Below, in pieces: positions 14,981 through 23,937 of a stretch of 46,522 nucleotides of DNA. The notes under the pieces were generated by a model, which was not told the origin of the DNA, ran no database searches, and worked only from the letters and a program-made list of their open reading frames with translations. Each line of letters opens with the position of its first letter. Position 1 is the stretch's first letter. This stretch comes from an uncultured Ruminococcus sp. (GTDB lineage: Bacteria > Bacillota > Clostridia > Oscillospirales > Ruminococcaceae), in assembly GCA_900538575.1 (NCBI GenBank), contig UPZA01000017.1, positions 1 to 46,522 on the forward strand, read 5' to 3'. A program made the translations under genes and the position numbers.

Positions 14981-15625
14981 TTCTTCTCTATCGGAATTAG
15001 AGTGAAGCCCGTAAGCTAACGTCATAAGGCTGTCGGCCAGATGTACGTTTTCAACAATTATACTGTCGTTATGGTCCATTTTAAGATCGTAATGACTGAA
15101 ATTCCAGAAGCCCTTTATTCCCAGCGTTACCAGCCTGTTTGCTATTTCCTGTGCTGAGGATTTAGGAATACACAGTACTGCGCATACAGGGTTATTATCC
15201 TTGCAGAATTTTTCAATAACGTCTGTATGGAAAACTTTAATTCCGGAAATTATCTGTCCGGTTTTTTCAGGATTACTGTCAAAAATCCCTATAAGCCTGA
15301 AGCCCCGCTTAGTAAAATCAATGTGAGAGGCGATAGCTCTGCCAAGATTTCCTGCGCCTATAAGTATCGTCCTGTTGCCGGCGTTGATTCCGAGTATTTC
15401 TCCGATGGCTTTATGCAGTTCTTTTACATTGTAGCCGTATCCCTGCTGACCGAAGCCTCCGAAGCAGTTTAGATCCTGTCTTATCTGCGACGCCGTAAGT
15501 CCCATTTTTTCAGAAAGCTCACGGCTTGATATTCTTGTAAAGCCTTGGTTTTCAAGCTCGCCTAAAAACCGGTAATACCTTGGCAGACGCTTTATTACCG
15601 GAGCTGAAATTAAGGGTTTTGACAT
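14978..15625 (-). CDS. rex: Redox-sensing transcriptional repressor Rex
   Basis: 215 residues. A winged-helix domain (about 1-80, with SSRELSEKMGLTASQIRQDLNCFGGFGQQGYGYN) is followed by a Rossmann domain with GAGNLG (90-95) and a C-terminal swapped helix. Rex senses the NADH/NAD ratio and represses fermentation and redox genes when NADH is low. Here it is the last gene of an operon with aconitase and isocitrate dehydrogenase, 25 bases after icd. A candidate Rex operator covers the operon promoter (20181-20198), suggesting autoregulation. Confidence 0.96.
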   Translation of the reverse strand: MSKPLISAPVIKRLPRYYRFLGELENQGFTRISSRELSEKMGLTASQIRQDLNCFGGFGQQGYGYNVKELHKAIGEILGINAGNRTILIGAGNLGRAIASHIDFTKRGFRLIGIFDSNPEKTGQIISGIKVFHTDVIEKFCKDNNPVCAVLCIPKSSAQEIANRLVTLGIKGFWNFSHYDLKMDHNDSIIVENVHLADSLMTLAYGLHSNSDREE

Positions 15626-15650
15626 GAAATCCGATCCTTCCTAAAATATA

Positions 15651-16859
15651 TTAAACCATCTGAGAAAGTCTGCTGTTGATTTCCTCCAAAAACGTTCTTG
15701 AATCTACCTTTTTCTTATTTTCAAGCTTTGAAAGCATATAGAGATCGCCGGTCATAACGCCGTCCTCAATCGTTTGTATGGTTGCTCTTTCAAGCTTATC
15801 CGCAAATTCAGTAAGTTCGCTGCTGCCGTCAAGCTCGCCTCTTTTTCTTAAAGCGCCGCTCCATGCAAAAATAGTAGCGACCGAGTTAGTCGACGTTTCC
15901 TCGCCCTTGAGATATTTATAATAGTGACGCTGGACTGTTCCGTGCGCCGCTTCGTATTCATAAACTCCGTCAGGTGAAACAAGAACGGAGGTCATCATTG
16001 CGAGACTTCCGAAAGCTGTTGAAACCATATCCGACATAACGTCTCCGTCATAGTTTTTGCATGCCCAGATATAGCCGCCGTTTGAACGAATAACTCTTGC
16101 AACGGCGTCGTCTATGAGAGTATAGAAATATTCAATTCCTGCGGCTTCGAATTTTTCCTTATATTCGGCGTCAAAGATTTCCTGAAATATATCCTTGAAT
16201 CTGTGGTCATATTTTTTTGAAATAGTATCCTTGGTTGCAAACCATACGTCCTGCTTTGTATCAAGGGCATAATTAAAGCATGATTTTGCAAAGCCTGCGA
16301 TACTTTTATCAATATTGTGCAAACCCTGGATTATTCCGTCGCCGTCGAATTCATGGATAAGCTGTCTGGTTTCGTTTCCGTCCTTGTCGGTGTAGACAAG
16401 TTCCGCCTTACCGCCGCCGCTGACCTGCATTTCAGTATTCTTATATACGTCTCCGTAGGCGTGACGAGCGATTGTTATAGGATTTGTCCATGACGGAATA
16501 TACGGCGTAATTCCTTTGACAAGAATAGGAGTTCTGAAAACGGTGCCGTCCAGTATAGCCCTTATGGTTCCGTTAGGGGATTTCCACATTTCTGTAAGAT
16601 TGTATTCGGGCATTCTGGCTGCATTCGGAGTGATCGTTGCGCATTTTACAGCTACTCCGTATTTTTTTGTGGCCTCGGCGCTGTCGAAGGTAACTCTGTC
16701 CCTTGTTTTTTCTCTGTATTCGAGACCGAGGTCGTAATACTCTGTGTTCAGGTCGATATAGGGCTCAAGAAGAATCTCCTTTATCCATTTCCAGAGTATT
16801 CTTGTCATTTCGTCGCCGTCCATTTCGACCAGCGGTGTTTTCATCTGAATTTTTGCCAT
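15651..16859 (-). CDS. icd: NADP-dependent isocitrate dehydrogenase
   Basis: 402 residues of the homodimeric, eukaryote-like IDH type. The substrate and metal signatures include WKSPNGTIRAILDGTVFRTPI, the arginine in SWTNPITIARHAYGDVYK, and the region NYDGDVMSDMVSTAFGSLAMMTSVLVSP; cofactor residues follow EAAHGTVQRH. It makes 2-oxoglutarate from isocitrate with NADPH formation in the cytoplasm. A GGAGG site precedes the ATG. Lying in one operon with aconitase and rex, it forms the oxidative branch that feeds glutamate and, further on, the arginine pathway. The coenzyme call (NADP) is by family. Confidence 0.95.
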   Translation of the reverse strand: MAKIQMKTPLVEMDGDEMTRILWKWIKEILLEPYIDLNTEYYDLGLEYREKTRDRVTFDSAEATKKYGVAVKCATITPNAARMPEYNLTEMWKSPNGTIRAILDGTVFRTPILVKGITPYIPSWTNPITIARHAYGDVYKNTEMQVSGGGKAELVYTDKDGNETRQLIHEFDGDGIIQGLHNIDKSIAGFAKSCFNYALDTKQDVWFATKDTISKKYDHRFKDIFQEIFDAEYKEKFEAAGIEYFYTLIDDAVARVIRSNGGYIWACKNYDGDVMSDMVSTAFGSLAMMTSVLVSPDGVYEYEAAHGTVQRHYYKYLKGEETSTNSVATIFAWSGALRKRGELDGSSELTEFADKLERATIQTIEDGVMTGDLYMLSKLENKKKVDSRTFLEEINSRLSQMV

Positions 16860-16876
16860 TGGTTTCCTCCCGTTAA

Positions 16877-17407
16877 TTATAATTCGTCTATTTTGTGACC
16901 GTTGCTTTCTGCAGCGTCCGAAATTATATTGTAAACATCAGCCGAAACGATAATAAGCTCATAGCTGTCGCTGTCAACATCAACTGTGCATATCAGAGCT
17001 TTCCCGTTTAAAGCGGCGTTGATTTTCCTGCCCCATGACGTTACGTCGCCGTTTTCGTCCAAATCAAGAGACGACAGGTCGATATCGATAAGACTGTAGG
17101 TTTTTATCTGTTCAAGCGCCCAGAGAAAATCTTCAAGCTCGCATTTAAAGTCAACGCTGAACAGATACCCGCTTTCTTCAAGCTCAGATATCAGATTAAT
17201 CCAGCCGAAATCCTTGCTGCCGTAATCAATGCCATTCGTTGCCCATTGTACTTCATATTCTTCCGGATTGCTGATACAATAGTTTATTTTCTCCATAACT
17301 TCAGCATTATCCGAGGTTATAAGAGCCGCTATTTCAGCGATATATGAAAAATCATGTTTCTTATCCTCCTTTTCGGGGGACTTAAAAAACTTACTAAATA
17401 AACCCAT
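16877..17407 (-). CDS. DUF6630-like protein of unknown function
   Basis: 176 residues, acidic and soluble. The N-terminus MGLFSKFFKSPEKEDKK is basic and amphipathic, then the body contains WATNGIDYGSKDFGWINLISELEESGY and CELEDFLWALEQI. I recall this tryptophan-rich pattern in proteins labelled DUF6630, with no known function; the match is by memory. It sits between the traX-like gene and icd in a five-gene operon, with 17-base gaps on either side. Nothing in it suggests an enzyme of the citrate branch. Confidence 0.6.
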   Translation of the reverse strand: MGLFSKFFKSPEKEDKKHDFSYIAEIAALITSDNAEVMEKINYCISNPEEYEVQWATNGIDYGSKDFGWINLISELEESGYLFSVDFKCELEDFLWALEQIKTYSLIDIDLSSLDLDENGDVTSWGRKINAALNGKALICTVDVDSDSYELIIVSADVYNIISDAAESNGHKIDEL

Positions 17408-17424
17408 ATTTTAACCTCGCTTAA

Positions 17425-18189
17425 TCACATATATCTTAAAACCGCAAGCAGCGCAAGGTGCGCGGGATAGTAAACGTAAAAAAGCCATTTATAAGCTTTT
17501 CCGCCTTTTCTTACACCGTTATAGCTCATAAGCAGCGGTACCGCAAGAAATACGCCAAGCTGAAAGAGGTCGTGATACCATTGTCCCATAGCGGCGCAGT
17601 AGATAAAGTCCAACAGGATATATAACGCGCTGACCGCGCAGAAATTTTTCATCTGCCTTTTGCGGTCAAACCGGCAAGCGGAAAATATCAGTATCCAAAT
17701 TACCGCGACGGCTCCCCAGTCGCCGACCATAGAAATGAGGCATATAACAAGAATAATCATGTTTTTTACGGTCGGCTCATATTTGGGACTGTCCCTTACG
17801 ACAAGGGCGGCAAGTCCTAGAAGCAAGGGAAACATCACGCTTGTCTGGTGGATAAGATAGAATCTGCCGGAAGAAAAGAATACATACGGAAAATGAGAAA
17901 TCAATGCGAATATGCCCAGTCTTATAGCATATTTTTTTACATTACGCGTTTTATAATAGCCTTCGGCAACCATAAAACACATTATCGGGGCGGTAAGCCG
18001 CCCTATAACGTGCATAAGCTGTCCGGCAATGCTGCCGAAGGGAACAAACGCCCATGCAATATGATCAACGGTCATTGCGATGATCGCGATAAGCTTTAAA
18101 AGGTCGGACGTTATCCCTGGTTTCCGCTTCTGCGGTATAGTGAACTTCCTTATAGGTCCGTCCGGACGTTTTGATATATCGATTGCCAT
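17425..18189 (-). CDS. TraX-family integral membrane acyltransferase-like protein
   Basis: 254 residues with about seven or eight TM helices. The N-terminal segment GITSDLLKLIAIIAMTVDHIAW and the next motif GRLTAPIMCFMVAEGY(Y)KTRN are the hallmark of the TraX family, named after the F-plasmid pilin acetylase and found in many Firmicutes without conjugation genes. Here no conjugation gene is near; cell-surface acetylation is a possible role. Its ATG overlaps the aconitase stop by one base (TAATG at 18189), so it is translationally coupled to the aconitase gene. Confidence 0.85.
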   Translation of the reverse strand: MAIDISKRPDGPIRKFTIPQKRKPGITSDLLKLIAIIAMTVDHIAWAFVPFGSIAGQLMHVIGRLTAPIMCFMVAEGYYKTRNVKKYAIRLGIFALISHFPYVFFSSGRFYLIHQTSVMFPLLLGLAALVVRDSPKYEPTVKNMIILVICLISMVGDWGAVAVIWILIFSACRFDRKRQMKNFCAVSALYILLDFIYCAAMGQWYHDLFQLGVFLAVPLLMSYNGVRKGGKAYKWLFYVYYPAHLALLAVLRYM

Positions 18190-20126
18190 TATTTCATAGA
18201 TTCTCTTGTGTAGTCAAGCAGACCTCCAGCAAGGATTATATCCTTTGTGCGTCCGCTGAGCTCGCAGAGCGCCTTGATTTCCTTGCCTGTCGTTTTGTTT
18301 TTTACTGTAAGCTCGCTCTTTCCGGCTTCAATTTCCGCCCTTACGTTTGCAAGCTCGAGCTCGTCGCTCTGCGAAATAGAATCGTAATCAGCCTCGTTTA
18401 CAAAAGTAAGAGGAAGAATACCCGCGTTAATAAGATTAGCTCTGTGAATTCTTGCAAAGGATTTAACCAATACGGCCTTGATTCCGAGATAAAGGGGAGC
18501 CAGAGCCGCATGTTCTCTCGACGAGCCTTGTCCGTAGTTTGAGCCGCCGACAATAATGCTTTTACCCATTTCCTTTGCTCTTGCCGGGAATTTTTCGTCG
18601 CATATTGTAAAGCAATGCTGGGAGATAGCCGGAATATTTGACCTCAGCGGCAATATCTTTGCTCCCGCCGGCATTATATGGTCGGTGGTTATGTTATCTC
18701 CAACCTTGAGAGAAACCGGAGCGGATATGCTGTCGTCAAGAGGAGAGGTTTCCGGGAAAGGCTTGATATTCGGTCCTCTAAGAATTACTACGCTGTCCAT
18801 TTCCGATTCAGGTACGGGCGGAACAACCATGTTGTCGTTGATTTTGAATACCTCCGGCAGTTTGAACTCAGGCATTTCGCCGAGCTCTCTCGGATCCGTG
18901 AAAACTCCGGCAACCGCCGACGCAGCGGCAACCTCCGGAGATACCAGATAAATCTGACCGTCCTTGGTGCCTGACCGTCCCTCGAAGTTTCTGTTGAAGG
19001 TTCTCAGAGAAATGCCCTTGGAATTGGGAGACTGTCCCATACCTATACAAGGTCCGCAGGCGCTTTCAAGGATTCTTGCTCCCGCGTCTATCATTACGGA
19101 AAGCGCGCCGTTTTCAGCAAGCATATTAAGAACCTGCTTTGAACCGGGAGCTATAGAAAGCGATACGTCCGGATGAACGGTTCTTCCCTTAAGTATATGA
19201 GCGACCTTAAGCATATCCATAAGTGATGAATTCGTGCAGGAACCGATACAGACCTGATCTATCTTGATTTTGCCTATTTCACTTACCGATTTTACATTGT
19301 CCGGAGAATGAGGGCAGGCGGCAAGCGGCTCAAGCTCGCCTAAATCTATGGTAAGCTCCTCGTCGTATACAGCGTCGGGATCCGCTGAAAGCTCTGTCCA
19401 TACGTTTTCCCTCTGCTGCGCTTTCAGGAATTCTCTTGTAATTTCATCGGACGGGAATATGGAGGTCGTAGCGCCAAGCTCCGCGCCCATATTTGTTATA
19501 GTAGCTCTTTCCGGAACCGACAGAGTTTTTACGCCTTCTCCGCAGTATTCGATTACTTTGCCAACTCCGCCTTTTACGGAAAGTCTTTTTAAAACTTCAA
19601 GTATAACGTCCTTTGCGGCAACCCAAGGCGAGAGCTTTCCCTTAAGCTCAACCTTTACTACCTTTGGACATGTTATATAATAAGCGCCGCCCCCCATTGC
19701 TACCGCAACGTCAAGACCGCCGGCGCCGATTGCAATCATACCGATTCCGCCGCCGGTGGGAGTATGGCTGTCGGAGCCGATAAGGGTTTTTCCGGGAATT
19801 CCGAAGCGCTCAAGATGTACCTGATGGCAAATGCCGTTTCCGGGACGTGAAAAATAAATACCGTGCTTTTTTGCAACGCTTCCGATAAAGCGGTGGTCGT
19901 CGGCGTTTTCAAAGCCGTTCTGGAGAGTGTTGTGATCTATATAAGCTACGCTTTTTTCAGTTTTAACTCTGGGTACTCCCATAGCCTCAAATTCCAGATA
20001 AGCCATTGTGCCGGTGGCGTCCTGCGTCAGAGTCTGGTCTATTCTGATACCGATTTCCTTTCCCTTGACCATTTCGCCGTCTACAAGATGAGCTTTTAAT
20101 ATTTTTTCTGTTAATGTTAAACCCAT
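18189..20126 (-). CDS. acnA: Aconitate hydratase
   Basis: 645 residues, the shorter mitochondrial-like aconitase type. The [4Fe-4S] ligands are in GSCTNSS and CGPCIGMGQSP; the swivel domain carries GGSNYGQGSSREHAALAP near the C-terminus. It converts citrate to isocitrate in the cytoplasm. I choose ATG 20126 (MGLTLTEK), behind AAAGGA, because homologues begin there; an in-frame ATG at 20144 would add six residues. It heads the operon acn - traX-like - DUF6630-like - icd - rex. No citrate synthase is in the window. Confidence 0.96.
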   Translation of the reverse strand: MGLTLTEKILKAHLVDGEMVKGKEIGIRIDQTLTQDATGTMAYLEFEAMGVPRVKTEKSVAYIDHNTLQNGFENADDHRFIGSVAKKHGIYFSRPGNGICHQVHLERFGIPGKTLIGSDSHTPTGGGIGMIAIGAGGLDVAVAMGGGAYYITCPKVVKVELKGKLSPWVAAKDVILEVLKRLSVKGGVGKVIEYCGEGVKTLSVPERATITNMGAELGATTSIFPSDEITREFLKAQQRENVWTELSADPDAVYDEELTIDLGELEPLAACPHSPDNVKSVSEIGKIKIDQVCIGSCTNSSLMDMLKVAHILKGRTVHPDVSLSIAPGSKQVLNMLAENGALSVMIDAGARILESACGPCIGMGQSPNSKGISLRTFNRNFEGRSGTKDGQIYLVSPEVAAASAVAGVFTDPRELGEMPEFKLPEVFKINDNMVVPPVPESEMDSVVILRGPNIKPFPETSPLDDSISAPVSLKVGDNITTDHIMPAGAKILPLRSNIPAISQHCFTICDEKFPARAKEMGKSIIVGGSNYGQGSSREHAALAPLYLGIKAVLVKSFARIHRANLINAGILPLTFVNEADYDSISQSDELELANVRAEIEAGKSELTVKNKTTGKEIKALCELSGRTKDIILAGGLLDYTRESMK

Positions 20127-20157
20127 TGCAATCAGTCCTTTCATGATTTTCTCTTTT

Positions 20158-20198
20158 ATTGTACATCAAAATCATACTGTTTGTCAAGAATTTCACAT
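20158..20198 (-). promoter_or_regulatory. Promoter of the acn-icd-rex operon with candidate Rex operator
   Basis: On the minus strand: TTGACA (20182-20187), 18-base spacer, TACAAT (20158-20163). Overlapping the -35 is TTGTCAAGAATTTCACAT (plus strand 20181-20198), which matches the Rex box form TTGTGAA-N4-TTCACAA at 12 of 14 arm positions. Rex is the last gene of this operon. The operator is a motif-based inference. Confidence 0.7.
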
Positions 20199-20248
20199 AT
20201 AATAGCGGAATTTACATTTTATCTTTTATTAATAATTCCTCCTTGCGC

Positions 20249-20277
20249 TTTACACATTGAAAAATAAATGGTATAAT
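20249..20277 (+). promoter_or_regulatory. Promoter of ispD-ispF
   Basis: TTTACA (20249-20254), 17-base spacer, TATAAT (20272-20277). The leader to ATG 20351 is about 65 bases. Confidence 0.75.
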
Positions 20278-20350
20278 TTATATATGCAATTCTTGAAATC
20301 AAAAAATTTGAACGTAAAGCCGTAATGGCTGCAAAACGGAGAAAAAGTTA

Positions 20351-21031
20351 ATGTCAATTTCAGCTATAATAGTATGCGGAGGAAGCTCGTCCAGAATGAA
20401 CGGAGTCAACAAGCTTCTGCTTCCGCTGGGAAATACAAATGTTGCGGGGAGATCGATGCTTGCGTTCGAGCAGTGTCCGGAGGTCGGCGATATCGTAGTA
20501 GTCTGCCGGGAACGCGACAGGAAGGAACTTGAAAATACTGCCGAAAAGCTTGGAATAGCAAAGCTCCGAGGCTTTGCAGAGGGCGGCGGGACAAGGCAGG
20601 AAAGCGTTTTCAGCGGATTGAAAAAAATAAGCCCGGAAACGAGTCTTATAGCGGTGCATGACGGAGCGAGACCTCTTGTAAAGCCTGAGCAAATAGTAAG
20701 GACCGCCCGCGACGCCGAGGTTTTCGGCGCGGCTGTTCTCGGAGTTCCGGTTAAGGATACGATAAAGGTGGTAAACGACGGACTTATAACTGATACGCCT
20801 TACAGACCGTCCCTTTATATTACGCAGACGCCTCAGATATTTAAACGCAGGATATATTTCGAGGCTGTGGACTTCGCCCTTGAGCACGGTCTTGATTTTA
20901 CCGACGACTGTCAGCTTGCAGAGGCGATAGGCGTAAAGGTCTGCATGACTGAGGGAGGATATGAAAATATAAAAATAACCACTCCTGAGGATATTAAGAT
21001 CGCAAATCTTCTTTTGGAGGAACAGATATGA
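20351..21031 (+). CDS. ispD: 2-C-methyl-D-erythritol 4-phosphate cytidylyltransferase
   Basis: 226 residues. The nucleotide-binding N-terminus AIIVCGGSSSRMNGVNKLLLPLG, the AVHDGARPLV motif and the C-terminal YENIKITTPEDIKIA are diagnostic of IspD. It couples CTP to methylerythritol phosphate in the non-mevalonate isoprenoid pathway. The stop overlaps the ispF start by four bases (ATGA), giving the common ispD-ispF pair. CGGAG lies 10 bases ahead of the ATG. Confidence 0.97.
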   Translation: MSISAIIVCGGSSSRMNGVNKLLLPLGNTNVAGRSMLAFEQCPEVGDIVVVCRERDRKELENTAEKLGIAKLRGFAEGGGTRQESVFSGLKKISPETSLIAVHDGARPLVKPEQIVRTARDAEVFGAAVLGVPVKDTIKVVNDGLITDTPYRPSLYITQTPQIFKRRIYFEAVDFALEHGLDFTDDCQLAEAIGVKVCMTEGGYENIKITTPEDIKIANLLLEEQI

Positions 21032-21525
21032 GGATAGGACACGGATACGACGTACACCGGCTTGCTGAAAACAGGAGACTGGTTCTGGGCGGAGTTGAGA
21101 TACCATATGAAAAAGGTCTTTTGGGACATTCCGACGCCGATGTTCTGACGCACGCCGTAATGGATTCTTTATTGGGCGCGCTTGCCCTTGGAGATATTGG
21201 CAAGCATTTTCCGGATACGGATCCTGACTTTAAGGGGGCGGACAGTATCGACCTTCTTAAAAGAGTATGCGGCTTGGTGCGGGAAAAGGGCTACGCCTTA
21301 GGAAATCTCGACGCTACGGTTATAGCCCAGTCGCCTAAGCTTTCGCCCTATATAGAGCGGATGAGACAAAACATTGCCGATGCATGCGGATGCCATGTTT
21401 CCTTTGTAAGTATTAAGGCTACGACTGAGGAAGGACTTGGCTTTACGGGAGACGGCTCCGGGATTTCCGCGCATTGCGTCGCTCTTTTGACAAAATGTAA
21501 CAACAGTGAAGCGGTCTTCATATAA
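21028..21525 (+). CDS. ispF: 2-C-methyl-D-erythritol 2,4-cyclodiphosphate synthase
   Basis: 165 residues with the metal-binding GYDVHRL at the N-terminus, GHSDADVLTHAVMDSLLGA (catalytic region with the third metal histidine), DIGKHFPDTD and the C-terminal KATTEEGLGFTGDGSGISA. It forms the cyclic diphosphate two steps after IspD. It is translationally coupled to ispD by a four-base overlap. Length and motifs are normal for the family. Confidence 0.97.
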   Translation: MRIGHGYDVHRLAENRRLVLGGVEIPYEKGLLGHSDADVLTHAVMDSLLGALALGDIGKHFPDTDPDFKGADSIDLLKRVCGLVREKGYALGNLDATVIAQSPKLSPYIERMRQNIADACGCHVSFVSIKATTEEGLGFTGDGSGISAHCVALLTKCNNSEAVFI

Positions 21526-21608
21526 TGGTATAAGCGGAGGGATAACTCTCTTTCGCTGAAACTATAACGGGTGACAGCGTGAATTTTCACGCCGGATTGG
21601 AGACTGAT

Positions 21609-21833
21609 ATGAACAGAACAACAGTTACTATGCCCTCTGTCACTCATGCAATCAAAGCGCAGAGAAAGCTTGCTTCAATGGGCTATAAAAGCGAGATAAA
21701 AAGAGCCTCCAGAATTTCTGAGAGAGGCTGTACCCATGTTTTGATTGTAAACGGTGATCCCGGGGATGTTATCGCATTACTGAATAATAACAAAATAGAA
21801 TACGGAAAGCTATTAAGCGGCGCGGGGGATTAA
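21609..21833 (+). CDS. DUF3343 protein (putative Se/S carrier-like)
   Basis: 74 residues. The ferredoxin-like pattern TVTMPSVTHAIKAQRKLASMGYKSEIKRASR...GCTHVLIVNGD, with a single cysteine at residue 41, fits DUF3343, described as a putative selenium or sulfur carrier. I use ATG 21609, six bases after TTGGAG, rather than the upstream GTG at 21579, which lies in a small inverted repeat. Its stop directly abuts the start of the cysteine-desulfurase-like gene, so the two are coupled; the pair is known from selenium-linked gene clusters. Confidence 0.8.
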   Translation: MNRTTVTMPSVTHAIKAQRKLASMGYKSEIKRASRISERGCTHVLIVNGDPGDVIALLNNNKIEYGKLLSGAGD

Positions 21834-22964
21834 ATGATCGTTAATTTTGATAATGCCGCTACGACCTTTCCGAAGCCCCCGGAGGTTAGGCGGGCATTAA
21901 ACGAAGCGATCCTGCGGTACGGCGGAAACGCCGGCAGAGGAGGACACCGGCTGACCTTGGCCACGTCGGAAAAGGTGTATGACACAAGACAGTCGGCGGC
22001 TGATTTTTTCGGAGCTTCACCGGAAAACGTCGTTTTTACCCTAAACTGCACATATGCGCTGAACCTTGCTATTCAGGGAATTATGTCGGACGGCGGCCAT
22101 ATAATTATAAGCAGTATAGAGCATAATTCGGTTGCAAGACCGGTTTATGCGCTTTCAAAAAATAAGAACGTTTATTACAGCATCGCTCCTGCCTACGACG
22201 ACGACGGCAGGTTTCTGGAATCCTTGAAGAGTCTTATAAGGCACGATACCAAGCTGGTTGTATGTACAATTGCGGGAAATGTAACCGGCAGAATAATGCC
22301 TGTCCGGGAAATAGCGGAAATCTGCCGAAAAAATAATATCTGCTTTATTGCCGACGGAGCGCAGGCATGCGGTATTCTTGACGTCGGTCTGTCAGACGGA
22401 ATGAATATACTTTGCACTTCCGGTCACAAGGGGCTTTACGGGCCTTCCGGAACCGGACTCCTTATAAGCGACGGGAAGTTCAGGATAAATCCTGTTATTC
22501 AGGGAGGAACGGGCAGCTCGTCAATGAATCTTATACAGCCCGATTTTCTGCCGGATAGTCTTGAAAGCGGTACGCTTAACACGGCCGGAGTAATAGCGCT
22601 TAAGGCGGGCATTGATTTTGTTAGGTCCAAGGGAACAGAAAATATTTACGCTCATGAAAACAGATTATGTGAGAAATTTATAAGTCTGCTGGACAGGGAA
22701 AAAGTAGACGTATACAGAACCGAGGGAGTTAAATATGCTCCCGTGGTATCTTTTAATATAAAGGGTATGGCTCCCGAGGCTGCGGCGGAGGCTCTGAGCG
22801 ACAGAGGCTATTGTCTGCGCGCGGGCTTTCATTGTTCTCCGATTGCCCATAAAACGCTCGGTACGGACGAGGGAACGGTAAGATTTGCCCCGTCTGTTTT
22901 CAACAATGAAAAGCAGGTATACGGTCTTGCGAACGAAATCAAAAAATTGTGTGAAAATTTATAA
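21834..22964 (+). CDS. Cysteine desulfurase-like aminotransferase class V (EF2568 type)
   Basis: 376 residues. The N-terminal FDNAATTFPKP, the PLP lysine K199 in SGHKG and the catalytic cysteine C334 in RAGFHCSP identify a group II cysteine desulfurase-like enzyme. It would release sulfur (or selenium from selenocysteine) as a persulfide on C334. The immediately upstream DUF3343 gene may encode the acceptor. No suf/isc scaffold, selD or yqeB/yqeC gene is next to it, so it is probably not the main Fe-S cluster desulfurase. Specificity is unknown. Confidence 0.88.
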   Translation: MIVNFDNAATTFPKPPEVRRALNEAILRYGGNAGRGGHRLTLATSEKVYDTRQSAADFFGASPENVVFTLNCTYALNLAIQGIMSDGGHIIISSIEHNSVARPVYALSKNKNVYYSIAPAYDDDGRFLESLKSLIRHDTKLVVCTIAGNVTGRIMPVREIAEICRKNNICFIADGAQACGILDVGLSDGMNILCTSGHKGLYGPSGTGLLISDGKFRINPVIQGGTGSSSMNLIQPDFLPDSLESGTLNTAGVIALKAGIDFVRSKGTENIYAHENRLCEKFISLLDREKVDVYRTEGVKYAPVVSFNIKGMAPEAAAEALSDRGYCLRAGFHCSPIAHKTLGTDEGTVRFAPSVFNNEKQVYGLANEIKKLCENL

Positions 22965-22970
22965 AAAACA

Positions 22971-22998
22971 TTGAAATTATCTGTATTTATGATAAAAT
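22971..22998 (+). promoter_or_regulatory. Probable promoter of cdaA
   Basis: TTGAAA (22971-22976), 16-base spacer, TAAAAT (22993-22998). The leader contains a hairpin GAGGGG-GATAA-CCCCTC (23019-23035). Confidence 0.5.
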
Positions 22999-23064
22999 TA
23001 TAATATGCGGAAATTTAAGAGGGGGATAACCCCTCATTACATAAAACCTGAAAGGAAGTGAATT

Positions 23065-23937
23065 ATGTACGCTATTAAAAATGCTCTTAATATGGTGTGG
23101 AATGTAATACAATCCATTACGTTTATGGATATAATTGATATTCTTCTGATGTCATATCTGGTTTATCTTTTAATAAAGCTGGTCAGGGAAACGAGAGCCG
23201 GTCAGCTTATAAAGGGCATACTTTTTATTATCGCGGCTTACATAATCAGCAGTCAGCTCGGTCTTAAAGCAATATCATATATTATAAAAAGCACTCTTGA
23301 TGTGGGACTGCTTGCTTTGCTTATCATGTTTCAGCCAGAAATCAGACGTGCTTTGGAAAAGGCCGGACGAACCAAGGTAGGCATTAACTTTCTTTCATTC
23401 GGTGAAAATTCCGACGAAACTTCGAGATGGAACACGGCCATTGAGGCTATATGCGACGCCTGCGTGGATCTTTCCGCTACAAAAACGGGCGCGCTGATAG
23501 TTATTGAAAGACAAACCAAGCTTGGAGAGCAGGTTGAAAACGGAACTGTATTGAACGCTGTTCCCAGCAAAGAGCTTTTCGGAAATATATTTTTTAAAAA
23601 TACTCCGCTGCATGACGGAGCCGTTATAATCAGGGACGGAATGGTATTGGCGGCAGCCTGCTTTCTTCCTAAACCTCAAAAGGAGGAGCTTATTAATAAA
23701 AAGCTCGGCTCCCGTCACAGAGCGGCAATCGGAATGAGTGAGAATTCAGACGCTATTGTTATAGTTGTTTCAGAGGAAACCGGACATATTTCTATTGCAG
23801 AAAACGGAGGACTTACAAGCGATTATACAAGATTCAGGCTTAATGAATATCTCCACGAGGCGCTCATACCCAAGCCTGCCGAGTCTAAGAAAAAACTCCC
23901 TATTAAAAGGAAACGGAATAAGAGGGATAAAAAATGA
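23065..23937 (+). CDS. cdaA: Membrane diadenylate cyclase CdaA (DacA)
   Basis: 290 residues: three N-terminal TM helices (about 20-95) and a DisA_N/DAC domain with the catalytic D184-G185-A186 (LHDGAVI) and R217-H218-R219 (GSRHRAAIG). It makes c-di-AMP from two ATP, the messenger for osmotic and cell-wall control in Firmicutes. The strongly basic C-terminal tail (KKKLPIKRKRNKRDKK) overlaps the start of the YbbR gene by four bases. The cdaA-ybbR order is conserved; glmM, often third, is not here. Confidence 0.96.
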   Translation: MYAIKNALNMVWNVIQSITFMDIIDILLMSYLVYLLIKLVRETRAGQLIKGILFIIAAYIISSQLGLKAISYIIKSTLDVGLLALLIMFQPEIRRALEKAGRTKVGINFLSFGENSDETSRWNTAIEAICDACVDLSATKTGALIVIERQTKLGEQVENGTVLNAVPSKELFGNIFFKNTPLHDGAVIIRDGMVLAAACFLPKPQKEELINKKLGSRHRAAIGMSENSDAIVIVVSEETGHISIAENGGLTSDYTRFRLNEYLHEALIPKPAESKKKLPIKRKRNKRDKK

